A DNA stretch of 64,000 nucleotides from Butyricicoccus pullicaecorum DSM 23266 (GTDB taxonomy: Bacteria; Bacillota; Clostridia; Oscillospirales; Butyricicoccaceae). Each line of letters begins with the position of its first letter. Position 1 is the stretch's first letter. The notes beneath the pieces were generated by a model that made no database searches, was not told the origin of the DNA, and saw only the letters and a list, made by a program, of their open reading frames with translations. Shown here one piece after another: positions 8,739-17,490 of this stretch. The stretch is taken from contig NZ_FUXW01000006.1 in assembly GCF_900167005.1 (NCBI RefSeq), positions 1 through 64,000 of the forward strand. The letters are read 5' to 3'. Both the position numbers and the translations under genes were made by a program.

Positions 8739-9224
8739 ATGTTCGGAAAACTCAAAAGTATGTTTGGCGGCGGCGGTATCTCCATTCCCGCTCCGGTTGC
8801 CGGTGAGGCAGTCGCACTGTCTGAGGTAAGTGATCCTACCTTCGCGCAGGGCATCCTCGGTCAGGGCTGCGCGATCAAGCCTACGGTTGGCCGTGTGGTC
8901 GCTCCGGTTGATGCAACGGTTTCCATGATGTTCGAAACCGGTCATGCAGTCTCGCTCGACACCTCGGACGGCGTGGAACTGCTGATTCATGTTGGTCTTG
9001 ACACCGTAATGCTCAAGGGTGCACATTACACCCCGCACTGCGCAACCGGCGACAAGGTTAAGGCTGGCGATCTGCTCATGGAGTTTGACATCGACGCCAT
9101 CCGTGCAGCCGGCTACGACACCATCACACCGGTCGTTGTCTGCAATGCAGATGACTTCAGCAATGTAAGCTTCAAGACCGGTTCGGTCGAGGCAATGGGC
9201 GATCTGCTCACCCTCAAAAAGTAA
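8739..9224 (+). CDS. PTS glucose-family EIIA protein (stand-alone)
   Basis: This 161-residue cytoplasmic protein matches EIIA-Glc in length and motif. The phosphorylated histidine is His84 in ELLIHVGLDTV, and the partner histidine is His69 in FETGHAV. It accepts phosphate from HPr and passes it to the EIIB domain of the permease encoded next. The acidic EFDID segment near residue 110 and the ITPVVVCN segment are family-typical. It is the first gene behind the RAT leader, with GAAAGG upstream of the ATG. A separate EIIA polypeptide is unusual only in that many Firmicutes fuse it to EIICB. Confidence 0.92.
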   Translation: MFGKLKSMFGGGGISIPAPVAGEAVALSEVSDPTFAQGILGQGCAIKPTVGRVVAPVDATVSMMFETGHAVSLDTSDGVELLIHVGLDTVMLKGAHYTPHCATGDKVKAGDLLMEFDIDAIRAAGYDTITPVVVCNADDFSNVSFKTGSVEAMGDLLTLKK

Positions 9225-9359
9225 TTTATGATTGCAGGCTGTCCGCGCCTCATTCGGCAAAGTCAGCTTTATGATGTGTCCCCTACCGGATGCATCGCAA
9301 TATAGTAAGCGCTGCTTCGGCAGCAAAAAAATCTAATTCATCATTGGAGGGGTAAAACT

Positions 9360-10826
9360 ATGATGAAATTCTTGCAGCGACTCGGTAAGTCTCTGATGCT
9401 TCCCGTCGCATGTCTGCCCGTCTGCGGTATCCTGATGGGCATCGGTTACGCGCTCTGTCCCGCCACCATGCAGGGTGGTGACGTGTCGGGCGCCCTTCAG
9501 ATCATCGGCTTCTTCCTGGTTAAGGCAGGCGGCGCGCTGATCGATAACATGTCCTGGCTGTTCGCTGTCGGCGTTGCCGTCGGCATGGCAAAGGACAACG
9601 ATGGTACTGCCGGCCTGTCCGGTCTGGTATCCTGGCTGATGATGACCAAGCTCCTGCAGCCCGCTGTCGTTGGTACGCTGACCGGCGTTGCTGTTGAGTC
9701 GGTCAATCCGGCTTTCTCCAAGATCGAGACCCAGTTCATCGGTATCCTCGCTGGTATCATCGGTGCTGCTTGCTACAACAAGTTCAAGGACACCAAGCTG
9801 CCCGACGCACTCTCGTTCTTCTCTGGTAAGCGCTGCGTTGCAATCGTTACCGCAGTCGTTTCCATCATCATGGCTGCCATCCTGTTCTTCGTATGGCCGG
9901 TCGTTTACGGCGCTCTGGTTGCTCTGGGTTCCGGTATCGTCAGCCTGGGTGCTGTCGGCGCTGGTATCTACGCTTTCCTCAACCGTCTGCTCATTCCCTT
10001 CGGTCTGCACCACGCACTCAACTCCGTATTCTGGTTTGACGCCATCGGCATCAACGATCTCGGTCAGTTCTGGGCTGGCGCTACCGCTGCTACCGACGGC
10101 CACAGCCTCGGTATGTACATGTCCGGTTTCTTCCCCTGCATGATGTTCGGTATCCCCGGCGCTGCACTGGCTATGGTTCACACCGCCAAGTCCAACAAGA
10201 AGAAGATCGCTGCCGGTCTGCTGGGCGCTGCTGCACTGAGCGCATTCGTCTGCGGCGTTACCGAGCCGTTCGAGTTCGCATTCATGTTCCTGGCTCCCGT
10301 TCTGTACGTTGTTTACGCTCTGCTGTACGGCATCTTCGCTGCTGTTACCGTCGCTCTGGGCTTCCGCGCTGGCTTCTCCTTCTCGGCTGGCCTGACCGAC
10401 CTGGTATTCTCCGCAAGCCTGCCCGCTGCTGCTAAGACCCTGCTGATCATTCCGCTCGGCCTGGCTGCTCTGGTAATCTTCTACCTCGTATTCCGCGTGA
10501 TGATTTCCGCACTTAACCTCAAGACTCCCGGTCGTGAGGATGATGATGAGGCTGTTGACGAGAGCAAGGTTCAGCTGGCAAACAACGACTTTACCACCAC
10601 GGCTCAGATCATTCTGGAAGGTCTGGGCGGCGCTGGCAACGTCACCTCGGTCGACAACTGCATCACCCGTCTGCGCCTCGAGGTCAAGGACCCCCTGCTC
10701 GTAGACGAGAAGAAAATCAAGTCCGCTGGTATTGCCGGCGTCATCCGTCCGAGCAAGACCGCTGTTCAGGTCGTTGTCGGCACCAAGGTTCAGTTTGTTG
10801 CTGACGAGTTCAAGAAACTCATGTAA
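9360..10826 (+). CDS. PTS EIICB permease, N-acetylglucosamine/glucosamine type
   Basis: This 488-residue membrane protein has an EIIC domain of about 10 hydrophobic segments (residues 1-385) and a C-terminal EIIB domain. The EIIC signature GVTEPFEFAFMFLAP is near residue 300. In EIIB the phosphorylated cysteine is Cys434 in SVDNCITRLRL. It transports an amino sugar with concomitant 6-phosphorylation. The nagB gene 100 bases downstream supports GlcNAc or glucosamine rather than glucose. No deacetylase (nagA) gene is in the window, so free glucosamine remains possible. GGAGGGG precedes the ATG. Confidence 0.88.
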   Translation: MMKFLQRLGKSLMLPVACLPVCGILMGIGYALCPATMQGGDVSGALQIIGFFLVKAGGALIDNMSWLFAVGVAVGMAKDNDGTAGLSGLVSWLMMTKLLQPAVVGTLTGVAVESVNPAFSKIETQFIGILAGIIGAACYNKFKDTKLPDALSFFSGKRCVAIVTAVVSIIMAAILFFVWPVVYGALVALGSGIVSLGAVGAGIYAFLNRLLIPFGLHHALNSVFWFDAIGINDLGQFWAGATAATDGHSLGMYMSGFFPCMMFGIPGAALAMVHTAKSNKKKIAAGLLGAAALSAFVCGVTEPFEFAFMFLAPVLYVVYALLYGIFAAVTVALGFRAGFSFSAGLTDLVFSASLPAAAKTLLIIPLGLAALVIFYLVFRVMISALNLKTPGREDDDEAVDESKVQLANNDFTTTAQIILEGLGGAGNVTSVDNCITRLRLEVKDPLLVDEKKIKSAGIAGVIRPSKTAVQVVVGTKVQFVADEFKKLM

Positions 10827-10836
10827 ACTCATACAT

Positions 10837-10865
10837 TCGGGGTGGACGATTTGCGTCCGCCCCGA
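10837..10865 (+). terminator. Hairpin between the PTS permease and nagB (partial terminator or stabiliser)
   Basis: A 12-bp stem (TCGGGGTGGACG with CGTCCGCCCCGA, one G-U pair) has no proper thymine run after it. It may protect the upstream mRNA end or cause partial termination, lowering nagB relative to the PTS genes. Confidence 0.5.
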
Positions 10866-10927
10866 TTATCTATCTCTGATGTCCCTTTATTTCACCATAC
10901 ATATCAAAAAGAAGGAGTGCATTTTCC

Positions 10928-11659
10928 ATGAGAATTATCGCTGCAAAGGATTACAATGACATGAGCCGCAAGGCCGCAAACATCATTTCGGCACAGGTTA
11001 TCCTCAAGCCCGACTGTGTTCTCGGTCTGGCAACCGGCTCCTCCCCGATCGGCACCTACAAGCAGCTCATCGAGTGGTACAAGAAGGGTGATCTGGACTT
11101 CTCTCAGGTCAAGACCGCAAACCTCGACGAGTACCGTGGCCTGCCCAAGTCCAACGACCAGAGCTATGACTACTTCATGAAGGACAATTTCTTCAACCAC
11201 ATCAACATCAACTTCGACAACCTGCACATTCCGGACGGCGAAGAGCCCGATGCTGAAAAGGCTTGCGCAGATTACGACCGCATCGTTGCTGAGCTGGGCG
11301 GCGTTGATCTGCAGCTGCTGGGCATGGGTCATAACGGCCACATCGGCTTCAACGAGCCTTCCGATGTCTTCGCAAAGGGCACCAACTGCGTAGACCTGCA
11401 GGAGAGCACCATCGAGGCAAACAAGCGCTTCTTCGCTTCCATCGATGAGGTTCCGCGCCAGGCTTACACCATGGGTATCGGCACCATCATGTCGGCTAAG
11501 AAGATCCTGGTTGTTGTCAGCGGCAAGGACAAGGCTCCCATCGTCAAGAAGGCATTCTTTGGCCCGATCACGCCCCGCGTTCCGGCTTCCATCCTGCAGC
11601 TGCATCCCGATGTTACCGTCATCGCAGACGCAGATGCACTGTCCGAGTGCGAGCTGTAA
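10928..11659 (+). CDS. nagB: Glucosamine-6-phosphate deaminase
   Basis: This 243-residue enzyme converts glucosamine 6-phosphate to fructose 6-phosphate and ammonia. Visible motifs are the phosphate-binding GLATGSSPIGTY near residue 34, the NLDEYRG catalytic region near 60, and LLGMGHNGHIGFNEP near 135. Length is normal for the short Firmicutes form without the C-terminal allosteric segment of the E. coli enzyme. It ends the amino-sugar operon and feeds the product of the PTS permease into glycolysis. Start chosen at the ATG after GAAGGAG. Confidence 0.95.
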   Translation: MRIIAAKDYNDMSRKAANIISAQVILKPDCVLGLATGSSPIGTYKQLIEWYKKGDLDFSQVKTANLDEYRGLPKSNDQSYDYFMKDNFFNHININFDNLHIPDGEEPDAEKACADYDRIVAELGGVDLQLLGMGHNGHIGFNEPSDVFAKGTNCVDLQESTIEANKRFFASIDEVPRQAYTMGIGTIMSAKKILVVVSGKDKAPIVKKAFFGPITPRVPASILQLHPDVTVIADADALSECEL

Positions 11660-11670
11660 TTTAAACCATC

Positions 11671-11702
11671 AAAAAGGCGCATCCTTCGGGATGCGCTTTT
11701 TC
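11671..11702 (+). terminator. Terminator after nagB
   Basis: GCGCATCC and GGATGCGC form a stem with a TTCG loop, flanked by A5 and T5 runs. Confidence 0.9.
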
Positions 11703-11730
11703 TATGCTCGTATTCTTATAAGCTTATGCA

Positions 11731-11763
11731 AAAAAAGACCGGAACCCGCAGGTTCCGGTCTTT
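11731..11763 (-). terminator. Terminator after ptsI
   Basis: AAAGACCGGAACC pairs with GGTTCCGGTCTTT around CGCA. The A run at 11731-11736 gives the thymine run on the reverse strand, just past the ptsI stop. Confidence 0.88.
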
Positions 11764-11773
11764 GCTGTTTGTC

Positions 11774-13444
11774 TTAGGACTGGAGCAGCTCGTTCAGAAT
11801 CTTGTCGTGATTGACACGGGAATCGATCGAACGAATTGCGTTGCGCAGCGGCAGGACAGATGCCGGGGATACCGACAGCTCGTCGATGCCGATTGCCAGG
11901 AAGGTCTCGGTCAGGCTGGTGTCTGCACCCAGCTCGCCGCAAATACCGATCCAGATACCAGCCGCATGTGCGTTGTCTGCTGCCATCTTGAGCATACGCA
12001 GAACTGCCGGATGGTGAGAATCGTAGAACTTATCCAGATTGTTGCCCTGACGGTCAACTGCCAGCGTGTACTGGGTCAGGTCGTTGGTACCAACAGAGAA
12101 GAAGTCAACTTCCTTCGCCAGACGGTCACTCATCATAACTGCCGACGGGGTCTCGATCATGATACCCAGCTCGACATAGTCTGCCATCGGCACGCCCTCT
12201 GCAGCCAGCTCCTCGCGGACATTCTTGCAGATGCGCTTGATCTCCTGAACTTCCCATACAGAGGTGATCATCGGGAACATGATTGCTACCTTACCGTATG
12301 CAGATGCGCGATACAGTGCACGCAGCTGGGTCTTGAAGACTTCCGGACGGGTCAGGCAGATACGGATCGCACGCAGACCCATTGCCGGGTTCTCCTCGTG
12401 GTCGAGGTTGAAGTAATCAGCCTGCTTGTCTGCGCCGATGTCCAGCGTACGGATGATAACACGCTTGCCGCCCATGCGCTCTGCAACCGTCTTATATGCC
12501 TGGAACTGCTCTTCCTCGGTCGGATAGTCATTGCCCTGCAGGTACAGGAACTCCGAACGGAACAGGCCGATGCCGCCGCCGTCATTTGCCAGAACTGCAT
12601 CCATATCACCAGGGTTACCGATGTTGCAGTAAACCATGATGTTCTTGCCGTCTACGGTCTCGTTGGGCTTGCCCTTGAGCTGGTCGAGCAGCTCCTTGAG
12701 TGCGCGCTCCTTGGACTGCTTCTTGGTCAGACGGTCACGGGTAACCTCGTCTGCGTCTACGACAACTTCACCGGTCTGGCCGTCAACAAAGACTTCCTTG
12801 CCCTCGTAAGCTTCCTTGAGCTGGTCGCCTACGCCGATGATTGCCGGGATGCCCATGGTGCGTGCCAGAATTGCGGTGTGGGAGTTGCCCGAACCGCCTG
12901 CGGTGACAAAGCCCAGAATCTTGGACTTATCGAGCTGTACGGTCTCGGACGGTGCCAGATCGTCAGATGCCAGGATAACCGGTACGTCGGAGTCGATACC
13001 GCCCTGAACTGCACCCATCAGGATGCCAACAACGCGGTTGGAAATGTCCTTCACGTCGGCTGCGCGTGCCTGCATGTAGCTGTCGTCCATTGCTGCGAAC
13101 ATCTCAGCGAACTGCACGCCGGTGTCGCTGACAGCAGCCTCTGCATTCAGGTGATCGCTCTCGATCAGGCCCTGAATAGCTTCTACGTAATCGAGGTCAT
13201 CGAGCATCATCTGGTGGGTTTCGAACAGGATTGCTGCCTCTTCGCCCGCCTCGTTGAGTGCCTTTTCGTACAGCTCACCGAGCTGGCCGATCGCGGTTGC
13301 CTTCGCAGCCTCGAAGCGTGCCCATTCAACTGCCGGATCAGCGTCGGTCACACGCGGTACCGCGCCGGTGCTGCGGCGGTAGAAATACAGCGGGCCGACA
13401 GCCACGCCGTTGGATACGCCCTTGCCATTGATCGTAATCATCAT
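11774..13444 (-). CDS. ptsI: Phosphoenolpyruvate-protein phosphotransferase (PTS enzyme I)
   Basis: This 556-residue soluble protein starts the PTS phosphate relay by moving phosphate from phosphoenolpyruvate to HPr. The phosphohistidine is about His189 in GGSGNSHTAILARTMGIPA. The PEP-binding barrel shows GGGIGLFRSEFLY and the catalytic cysteine in GICGELGAD. The ATG at 13442-13444 follows AAGGAGAACAGTA, a better start than the in-frame codon at 13474 that overlaps the upstream gene. It lies 26 bases after the antiterminator gene, so both are co-transcribed. The HPr gene is not in the window. Confidence 0.95.
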   Translation of the reverse strand: MMITINGKGVSNGVAVGPLYFYRRSTGAVPRVTDADPAVEWARFEAAKATAIGQLGELYEKALNEAGEEAAILFETHQMMLDDLDYVEAIQGLIESDHLNAEAAVSDTGVQFAEMFAAMDDSYMQARAADVKDISNRVVGILMGAVQGGIDSDVPVILASDDLAPSETVQLDKSKILGFVTAGGSGNSHTAILARTMGIPAIIGVGDQLKEAYEGKEVFVDGQTGEVVVDADEVTRDRLTKKQSKERALKELLDQLKGKPNETVDGKNIMVYCNIGNPGDMDAVLANDGGGIGLFRSEFLYLQGNDYPTEEEQFQAYKTVAERMGGKRVIIRTLDIGADKQADYFNLDHEENPAMGLRAIRICLTRPEVFKTQLRALYRASAYGKVAIMFPMITSVWEVQEIKRICKNVREELAAEGVPMADYVELGIMIETPSAVMMSDRLAKEVDFFSVGTNDLTQYTLAVDRQGNNLDKFYDSHHPAVLRMLKMAADNAHAAGIWIGICGELGADTSLTETFLAIGIDELSVSPASVLPLRNAIRSIDSRVNHDKILNELLQS

Positions 13445-13470
13445 TACTGTTCTCCTTCTACTCCATGATA

Positions 13471-14319
13471 TCATTTTTCCCGCGCGGGTTGAATCCGCGC
13501 AATGTGGGCGGTTAAATAGAGCTTTTCGTCCGACGTCATGGCAAAATGGTACTGTTTTTCTACCATTTCACCGATGCGCTCAGTGCAGGCATAAGCCGCC
13601 GGATATTTCAGGCGGATAACCTCGAGCATTTCCTGTTCGTCATCGTCATAATGCGTGCCGGACAGAACGCGCTGGGCGAAAAACTTGAGATGGGTGATAA
13701 AGCGATAGTAACTGAGCGAGCTTTCATCAAAGTCAATCTGGAAGGTGTCGTGGACGATGGCGCAGACCTCCTGCATGATGCAGGTGACCTGATAGGCACC
13801 GCCTACACTCTGGGTATCATCTTCCATCTCCGCATTGACAAAGTGCAGCGCAATAAATGCCGCCTCATCATCGTCGAAGTGGATACCGGTCTCCTCCTCG
13901 ATGACCTCAACCGCTTTGCAGCCGATCTCGAATTCATCGGGATAGAACCGACGGATGTCCCACTTGAGGGGATTGGAAAGCACGATGCCCTCCTGTTCTC
14001 GAGTGATCGAACCCGAAATATGGTCAGGCAGGGTTACATAGATGCTGTCGCTGAGCTTCTTGCCCAGATGGAGCTTTGCATGTCCAATAATCCGTTCGGC
14101 CATGAGCATGTGCTGCAAAGGAATGCTGCTCGCAATTTCCAGAAACTTGGCCGAGGCACCCGGTTCGGACAAAGTGAAGGTTTTTTCGACCTTAGATGGG
14201 TCGATCAGGTCACCGATACGGGACTTAAATGCCAGTCCCCGTCCCATAACCACAACTTCCTTGCCCTGTGCATTCCGCGAAACTGCCACATTATTGTTTA
14301 AGATCTTGGTGATATTCAT
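13471..14319 (-). CDS. BglG/LicT-family transcription antiterminator
   Basis: This 282-residue protein has an N-terminal RNA-binding (CAT) domain (MNITKILNNNVAVSRNAQGK, residues 1-55) and two PTS regulation domains. Candidate phosphohistidines are in MAERIIGHAKL and LPDHISG (PRD1) and LTAHIARI (PRD2). Such proteins bind RAT hairpins as dimers and prevent termination; phosphorylation by PTS components sets their activity. The only RAT in the window is at 8587-8615, so it most likely controls the amino-sugar PTS operon. Co-transcription with ptsI would couple general and specific PTS functions. The ribosome site is weak, which could keep levels low. Confidence 0.9.
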   Translation of the reverse strand: MNITKILNNNVAVSRNAQGKEVVVMGRGLAFKSRIGDLIDPSKVEKTFTLSEPGASAKFLEIASSIPLQHMLMAERIIGHAKLHLGKKLSDSIYVTLPDHISGSITREQEGIVLSNPLKWDIRRFYPDEFEIGCKAVEVIEEETGIHFDDDEAAFIALHFVNAEMEDDTQSVGGAYQVTCIMQEVCAIVHDTFQIDFDESSLSYYRFITHLKFFAQRVLSGTHYDDDEQEMLEVIRLKYPAAYACTERIGEMVEKQYHFAMTSDEKLYLTAHIARIQPAREK

Positions 14320-14387
14320 GCAACATACGCCGACTGCACGCCGGACGTTCCCCCTTTTCTGCTCACATAGGCCAGCTTTACTATACT

Positions 14388-14416
14388 ATTATACCGTTTT
14401 TATGCGCTATTGTAAA
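14388..14416 (-). promoter_or_regulatory. Promoter of the antiterminator-ptsI operon
   Basis: On the reverse strand TTTACA (14411-14416), 17-base spacer, TATAAT (14388-14393). No RAT copy is seen in this leader, so autoregulation by antitermination is not supported. Confidence 0.75.
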
Positions 14417-14559
14417 CAAGTTCTCGGATTTTTTTGCATATTGCTTTGTACATAGTGCACGACCTACTTCCAACCCTTTCCTCCGGCGATATTTGTCTGT
14501 TTTCATCGTTTTTCGCGACTTTTTCACCCATTTTCGTGCAACTTTCTTTCACATCTGCC

Positions 14560-14588
14560 TTGACGCAGGCACTGCGCCGTGGTATCAT
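14560..14588 (+). promoter_or_regulatory. Promoter of the flavodiiron protein gene
   Basis: TTGACG (14560-14565), 17-base spacer, TATCAT (14583-14588). The rest of the 14320-14637 gap holds only this and the divergent promoter at 14388-14416. Confidence 0.75.
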
Positions 14589-14637
14589 AAAATTAGACTA
14601 AAGTTAACCAAAACTAACACCAGAAGGAGTCCTCTTT

Positions 14638-15843
14638 ATGCATGTCATCAGACACATTTCTCCCGCGATCACCTGGGTCGGCGGCAGTGATCGCCGCCTC
14701 TCCCGTTTCGAAAACCTTTTCCCTATTCCACACGGTGTTTCCTACAATAGTTACCTGATTTCCGATCAGAAAACCGCCCTGCTTGACACTGCCGATGCTT
14801 CCATCCTTCAGCGCTTTTTAGAGAATGTCAGCGCTGCGCTCGATGGTCGCCCACTTGACTACCTCATTCTCAACCACATGGAGCCCGACCACTGCGCAGG
14901 CATCGTCGCCCTGCTCGAGCGCTTCCCTAACCTTCAGCTAGTCGGCAACGCCAAGACGCTCACTCTGTTTTCGCAGTTCTATGACCTCCCGCTGGACGGC
15001 CGCACCATCACCGTTCAGGACGGTCAGACCCTCTCGCTCGGCTCGCATACCCTGCAATTTTTCTTTACACCAATGGTGCACTGGCCCGAGGTTATGATGA
15101 CCTACGAGCAGTCCGAAAAGGTTCTCTTTTCTGCTGACACATTCGGTTCTTTCGGTGCACTGGGTGGCACGCTTTTCGCCGACGAAGTCGATTTTGCCCG
15201 CGATTGGCTGCCTGACTATCGCCGTTACTATGCCAATATTGTCGGTAAATACGGTGTTCAAGTGCAGAATGCGCTCAAAAAGCTTGCTGCTGTCGATATC
15301 CAGACCATCTGCCCGCTGCACGGTCTGGTCTGGCGCAAAGATCTGAATGTACTGCTCGAAAAATATGACCTTTGGAGTCGCTATCAGCCCGAAGAAAAGG
15401 CTGTCGCCATCTTCTACGGCTCCATGTATGGCGACACCGAAAACGCTGCCGATCTGCTCGCCTGCGCACTTGCGGATGCCGGTGTACACAACCTCGCAGT
15501 CTACGACCTGTCCGAAATTCATGTCTCCGAAGCCATCTCTGAGATTTTCCGGTGCAGTCACATTGTTCTCGCCGCTCCTACCTACAATAACGGCATTTAT
15601 CCACCCATGCTGACGCTGCTGCACGATATGAAGGCACTCAATGTGCAGAATCGCACGGTCGCTTTGATCGAAAATGGTTCCTGGGCTCCGACTTGCGCGA
15701 AAAATATGCGTGCGCTCGTCGATGAACTCAAAAATATGTCCGTTCTCGAGCAGACTGTCACCATTCGTTCGGCAGTGAAGGATGCAACTCGCACCGATCT
15801 GCTCGCACTTGCTCAGGCGATCGCACAGTCGGTACAAGGCTGA
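14638..15843 (+). CDS. FprA-family A-type flavodiiron protein
   Basis: This 401-residue cytoplasmic protein has a metallo-beta-lactamase-like diiron domain and a flavodoxin domain. The diiron ligands appear in HMEPDHCAG (His80, Glu82, Asp84, His85), with further ligands in VHWPEVM, SADTFGSFG and CPLHGLVWR. The flavodoxin part begins near residue 255 (AIFYGSMYGDTENAA, FMN phosphate loop). These enzymes reduce O2 to water, or NO to N2O, and protect anaerobes from oxygen or nitrosative stress. No rubredoxin is fused, so an external electron donor is needed. AGAAGGAG precedes the ATG. Confidence 0.93.
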   Translation: MHVIRHISPAITWVGGSDRRLSRFENLFPIPHGVSYNSYLISDQKTALLDTADASILQRFLENVSAALDGRPLDYLILNHMEPDHCAGIVALLERFPNLQLVGNAKTLTLFSQFYDLPLDGRTITVQDGQTLSLGSHTLQFFFTPMVHWPEVMMTYEQSEKVLFSADTFGSFGALGGTLFADEVDFARDWLPDYRRYYANIVGKYGVQVQNALKKLAAVDIQTICPLHGLVWRKDLNVLLEKYDLWSRYQPEEKAVAIFYGSMYGDTENAADLLACALADAGVHNLAVYDLSEIHVSEAISEIFRCSHIVLAAPTYNNGIYPPMLTLLHDMKALNVQNRTVALIENGSWAPTCAKNMRALVDELKNMSVLEQTVTIRSAVKDATRTDLLALAQAIAQSVQG

Positions 15844-15862
15844 TTCGCTCGACCAAATCCCC

Positions 15863-15891
15863 TTGACAAACATTCCGCGGAAGATTAAAAT
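15863..15891 (+). promoter_or_regulatory. tRNA-Gly promoter
   Basis: Perfect TTGACA (15863-15868), 17-base spacer, TAAAAT (15886-15891), ending 10 bases before the mature tRNA 5' end. Confidence 0.82.
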
Positions 15892-15901
15892 GTATCTATC
15901 C

Positions 15902-15975
15902 GCGGATGTAGTTTAGTGGTAGAACTTCAGCTTCCCAAGCTGACCGTGCGGGTTCGATTCCCGTCATCCGCTCCA
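15902..15975 (+). tRNA. tRNA-Gly (anticodon CCC), CCA encoded
   Basis: The acceptor arm GCGGATG pairs with CATCCGC. The anticodon stem TCAGC/GCTGA encloses TTCCCAA, giving anticodon CCC. The T arm carries GGTTCGATTC. The 3' CCA is encoded. It reads GGG codons and stands alone with its own promoter and terminator. Confidence 0.95.
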
Positions 15976-15984
15976 TCATATCCG

Positions 15985-16021
15985 CACCGTCCTGTGCACA
16001 TGCTGCACAGGGCGTTTTTTT
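15985..16021 (+). terminator. Terminator after tRNA-Gly
   Basis: CCTGTGCA and TGCACAGG form the stem, extended by flanking CG pairs and followed by seven thymines. Confidence 0.85.
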
Positions 16022-16027
16022 ACCTAA

Positions 16028-16060
16028 AAAGAAAAACCACCGGTAAAAACCGATGGTTTT
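16028..16060 (-). terminator. Terminator after the MATE transporter gene
   Basis: AAAACCACCGGT pairs with ACCGATGGTTTT (one mismatch or wobble) around AAAA, located just past the MATE stop on the reverse strand. Confidence 0.75.
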
Positions 16061-16064
16061 GGGG

Positions 16065-17399
16065 TCAAATCAGTTTTGCTTTGCGAAGTTTAATCACAGC
16101 AACGACCAAACCGACCGCTTCTGCGATGGGAAAGGCCAGCCAGATGCCCGCAGCGCCCAGAAAACGGGAGAGCAACCAGCCGACCGGAACGATGACGACG
16201 AGCTGACGCAGGAGCGAGATCACGAGCGAATCGCGACCCTGACCGAGTGCCTCGAACACGCCTGACGCGACCACGCCGACCGTGGACACCACAAAGCTCA
16301 GGCCGATCATGCGCAGCGCAGTTATACCGCTTGCCATCAGCTCGGCGTCGGCATCGAAGACGCGCAGAATGGCCGCTGGGAAGCACAGTGCACCGACCGT
16401 GCCCACGATCATAATGACTGCGACGATGCGCAGGCTGTACGAAATGGTCTGACGCACGCGAGCATGCTCACCCGCACCGTAGTTATAGCTGATGATCGGG
16501 CGCATGCCCTGAATAACGCCGCAGGCGGGCATGTTGACGAAGGTCTGGAGCTTGTAATAAAGGCCGAATACCGCGACATAGACGCTGCCCAATGCAGCGA
16601 GCATGCCGTTTAAGATACCCGTGAGCACGGACGGCATCGCGAGCATGAGTGAGGACGGAATGCCGATGTTATAGATACGCTTTGCCAGAATTTTGTCCAG
16701 TTTCACACCGCGCAGCGTGATCTGCACGCCGACATCGCGGGTCAGGAAGATTACGACGTAGAGCAGCATGGCGACGATCTGCCCGATGACGGTCGCGATG
16801 GCCGCACCGCGCACACCCAGCGCAGGCAGACCAAACCAGCCGAAAATCAGGATGGGATCGAGCACAATGTTGATGATACAGCCGCTCGCCATGAGCACCA
16901 TGGTGGTTTTCATGCGTCCAATGCCCTGAAAGATCTTCTCAAAACACATTTGCAGCAGCTCGCCGAACGACAGGCACATAACGATATAGGTGTAATCACA
17001 CGCCCACGACAGCGTGCGTGCATCGTCGGTGAACATGCTCAGGAACGGTCGGGTGAGCACCACGCCCGCGAGGACGAAGATCACGCAATGAATGAGCACG
17101 AGCAGCACGCCCAGCGAAGCTGCTCGGTCGGCCTGTTTGCGCTCCCCTGCGCCAAGGTGCATGGATACGACCGAGCCGATACCTACGCCCATGCCCACGC
17201 CGACCGACATGATGGCATTTTGCAATGGAAAAGCCAGAGATACTGCGGTCAGTGCATCGGTACCCAGTTTAGTGACCCAGATGCTGTCGACGATGTTGTA
17301 GAGCGACTGGATGAGCATGGACAGCACAACCGGAATGGACATGGAAATCAGCAGTCCAAACACCGGTTTTCGCCGCATAAATTCTTGTTTTTCGTTCAT
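16065..17399 (-). CDS. MATE family efflux transporter
   Basis: This 444-residue protein has about 12 hydrophobic segments and the MATE signatures GLLISMSIPVVLSMLIQS and YNIVDSIWVTKLGTDALTAV near the N-terminus, duplicated in the second half (PACGVIQGMRPIISYNYGAG). It exports organic cations or drugs by Na+ or H+ antiport; the substrate is unknown. The ATG at 17397-17399 follows AAAGGGG. Its leader contains a promoter and an intrinsic terminator before the start codon, pointing to attenuation control. It is transcribed alone. Confidence 0.9.
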   Translation of the reverse strand: MNEKQEFMRRKPVFGLLISMSIPVVLSMLIQSLYNIVDSIWVTKLGTDALTAVSLAFPLQNAIMSVGVGMGVGIGSVVSMHLGAGERKQADRAASLGVLLVLIHCVIFVLAGVVLTRPFLSMFTDDARTLSWACDYTYIVMCLSFGELLQMCFEKIFQGIGRMKTTMVLMASGCIINIVLDPILIFGWFGLPALGVRGAAIATVIGQIVAMLLYVVIFLTRDVGVQITLRGVKLDKILAKRIYNIGIPSSLMLAMPSVLTGILNGMLAALGSVYVAVFGLYYKLQTFVNMPACGVIQGMRPIISYNYGAGEHARVRQTISYSLRIVAVIMIVGTVGALCFPAAILRVFDADAELMASGITALRMIGLSFVVSTVGVVASGVFEALGQGRDSLVISLLRQLVVIVPVGWLLSRFLGAAGIWLAFPIAEAVGLVVAVIKLRKAKLI

Positions 17400-17417
17400 T
17401 TTTACCCCTTTCTGCAC

Positions 17418-17458
17418 AAAAAAAATCGCCTTCCCAGCCTGTTGAATGCGGGAAGGCG
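17418..17458 (-). promoter_or_regulatory. Terminator hairpin inside the MATE leader (attenuator)
   Basis: On the reverse strand CGCCTTCCC pairs with GGGAAGGCG and is followed by eight thymines, between the promoter and the start codon. A small upstream frame starts at 17463 (MHAFPHSTGWEGDFF...) and runs across the hairpin, so ribosome-mediated control is possible but unproven. Confidence 0.75.
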
Positions 17459-17490
17459 TGCATGTCTTGATAATCGTTTGAGACTTAGAT

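Noticed and set aside
9225-9359. Terminator between the EIIA and EIICB genes (GCTGC-TTCG-GCAGC followed by A7)
   Set aside because: On the coding strand the hairpin is followed by adenines, not thymines, so it would not stop the operon transcript.
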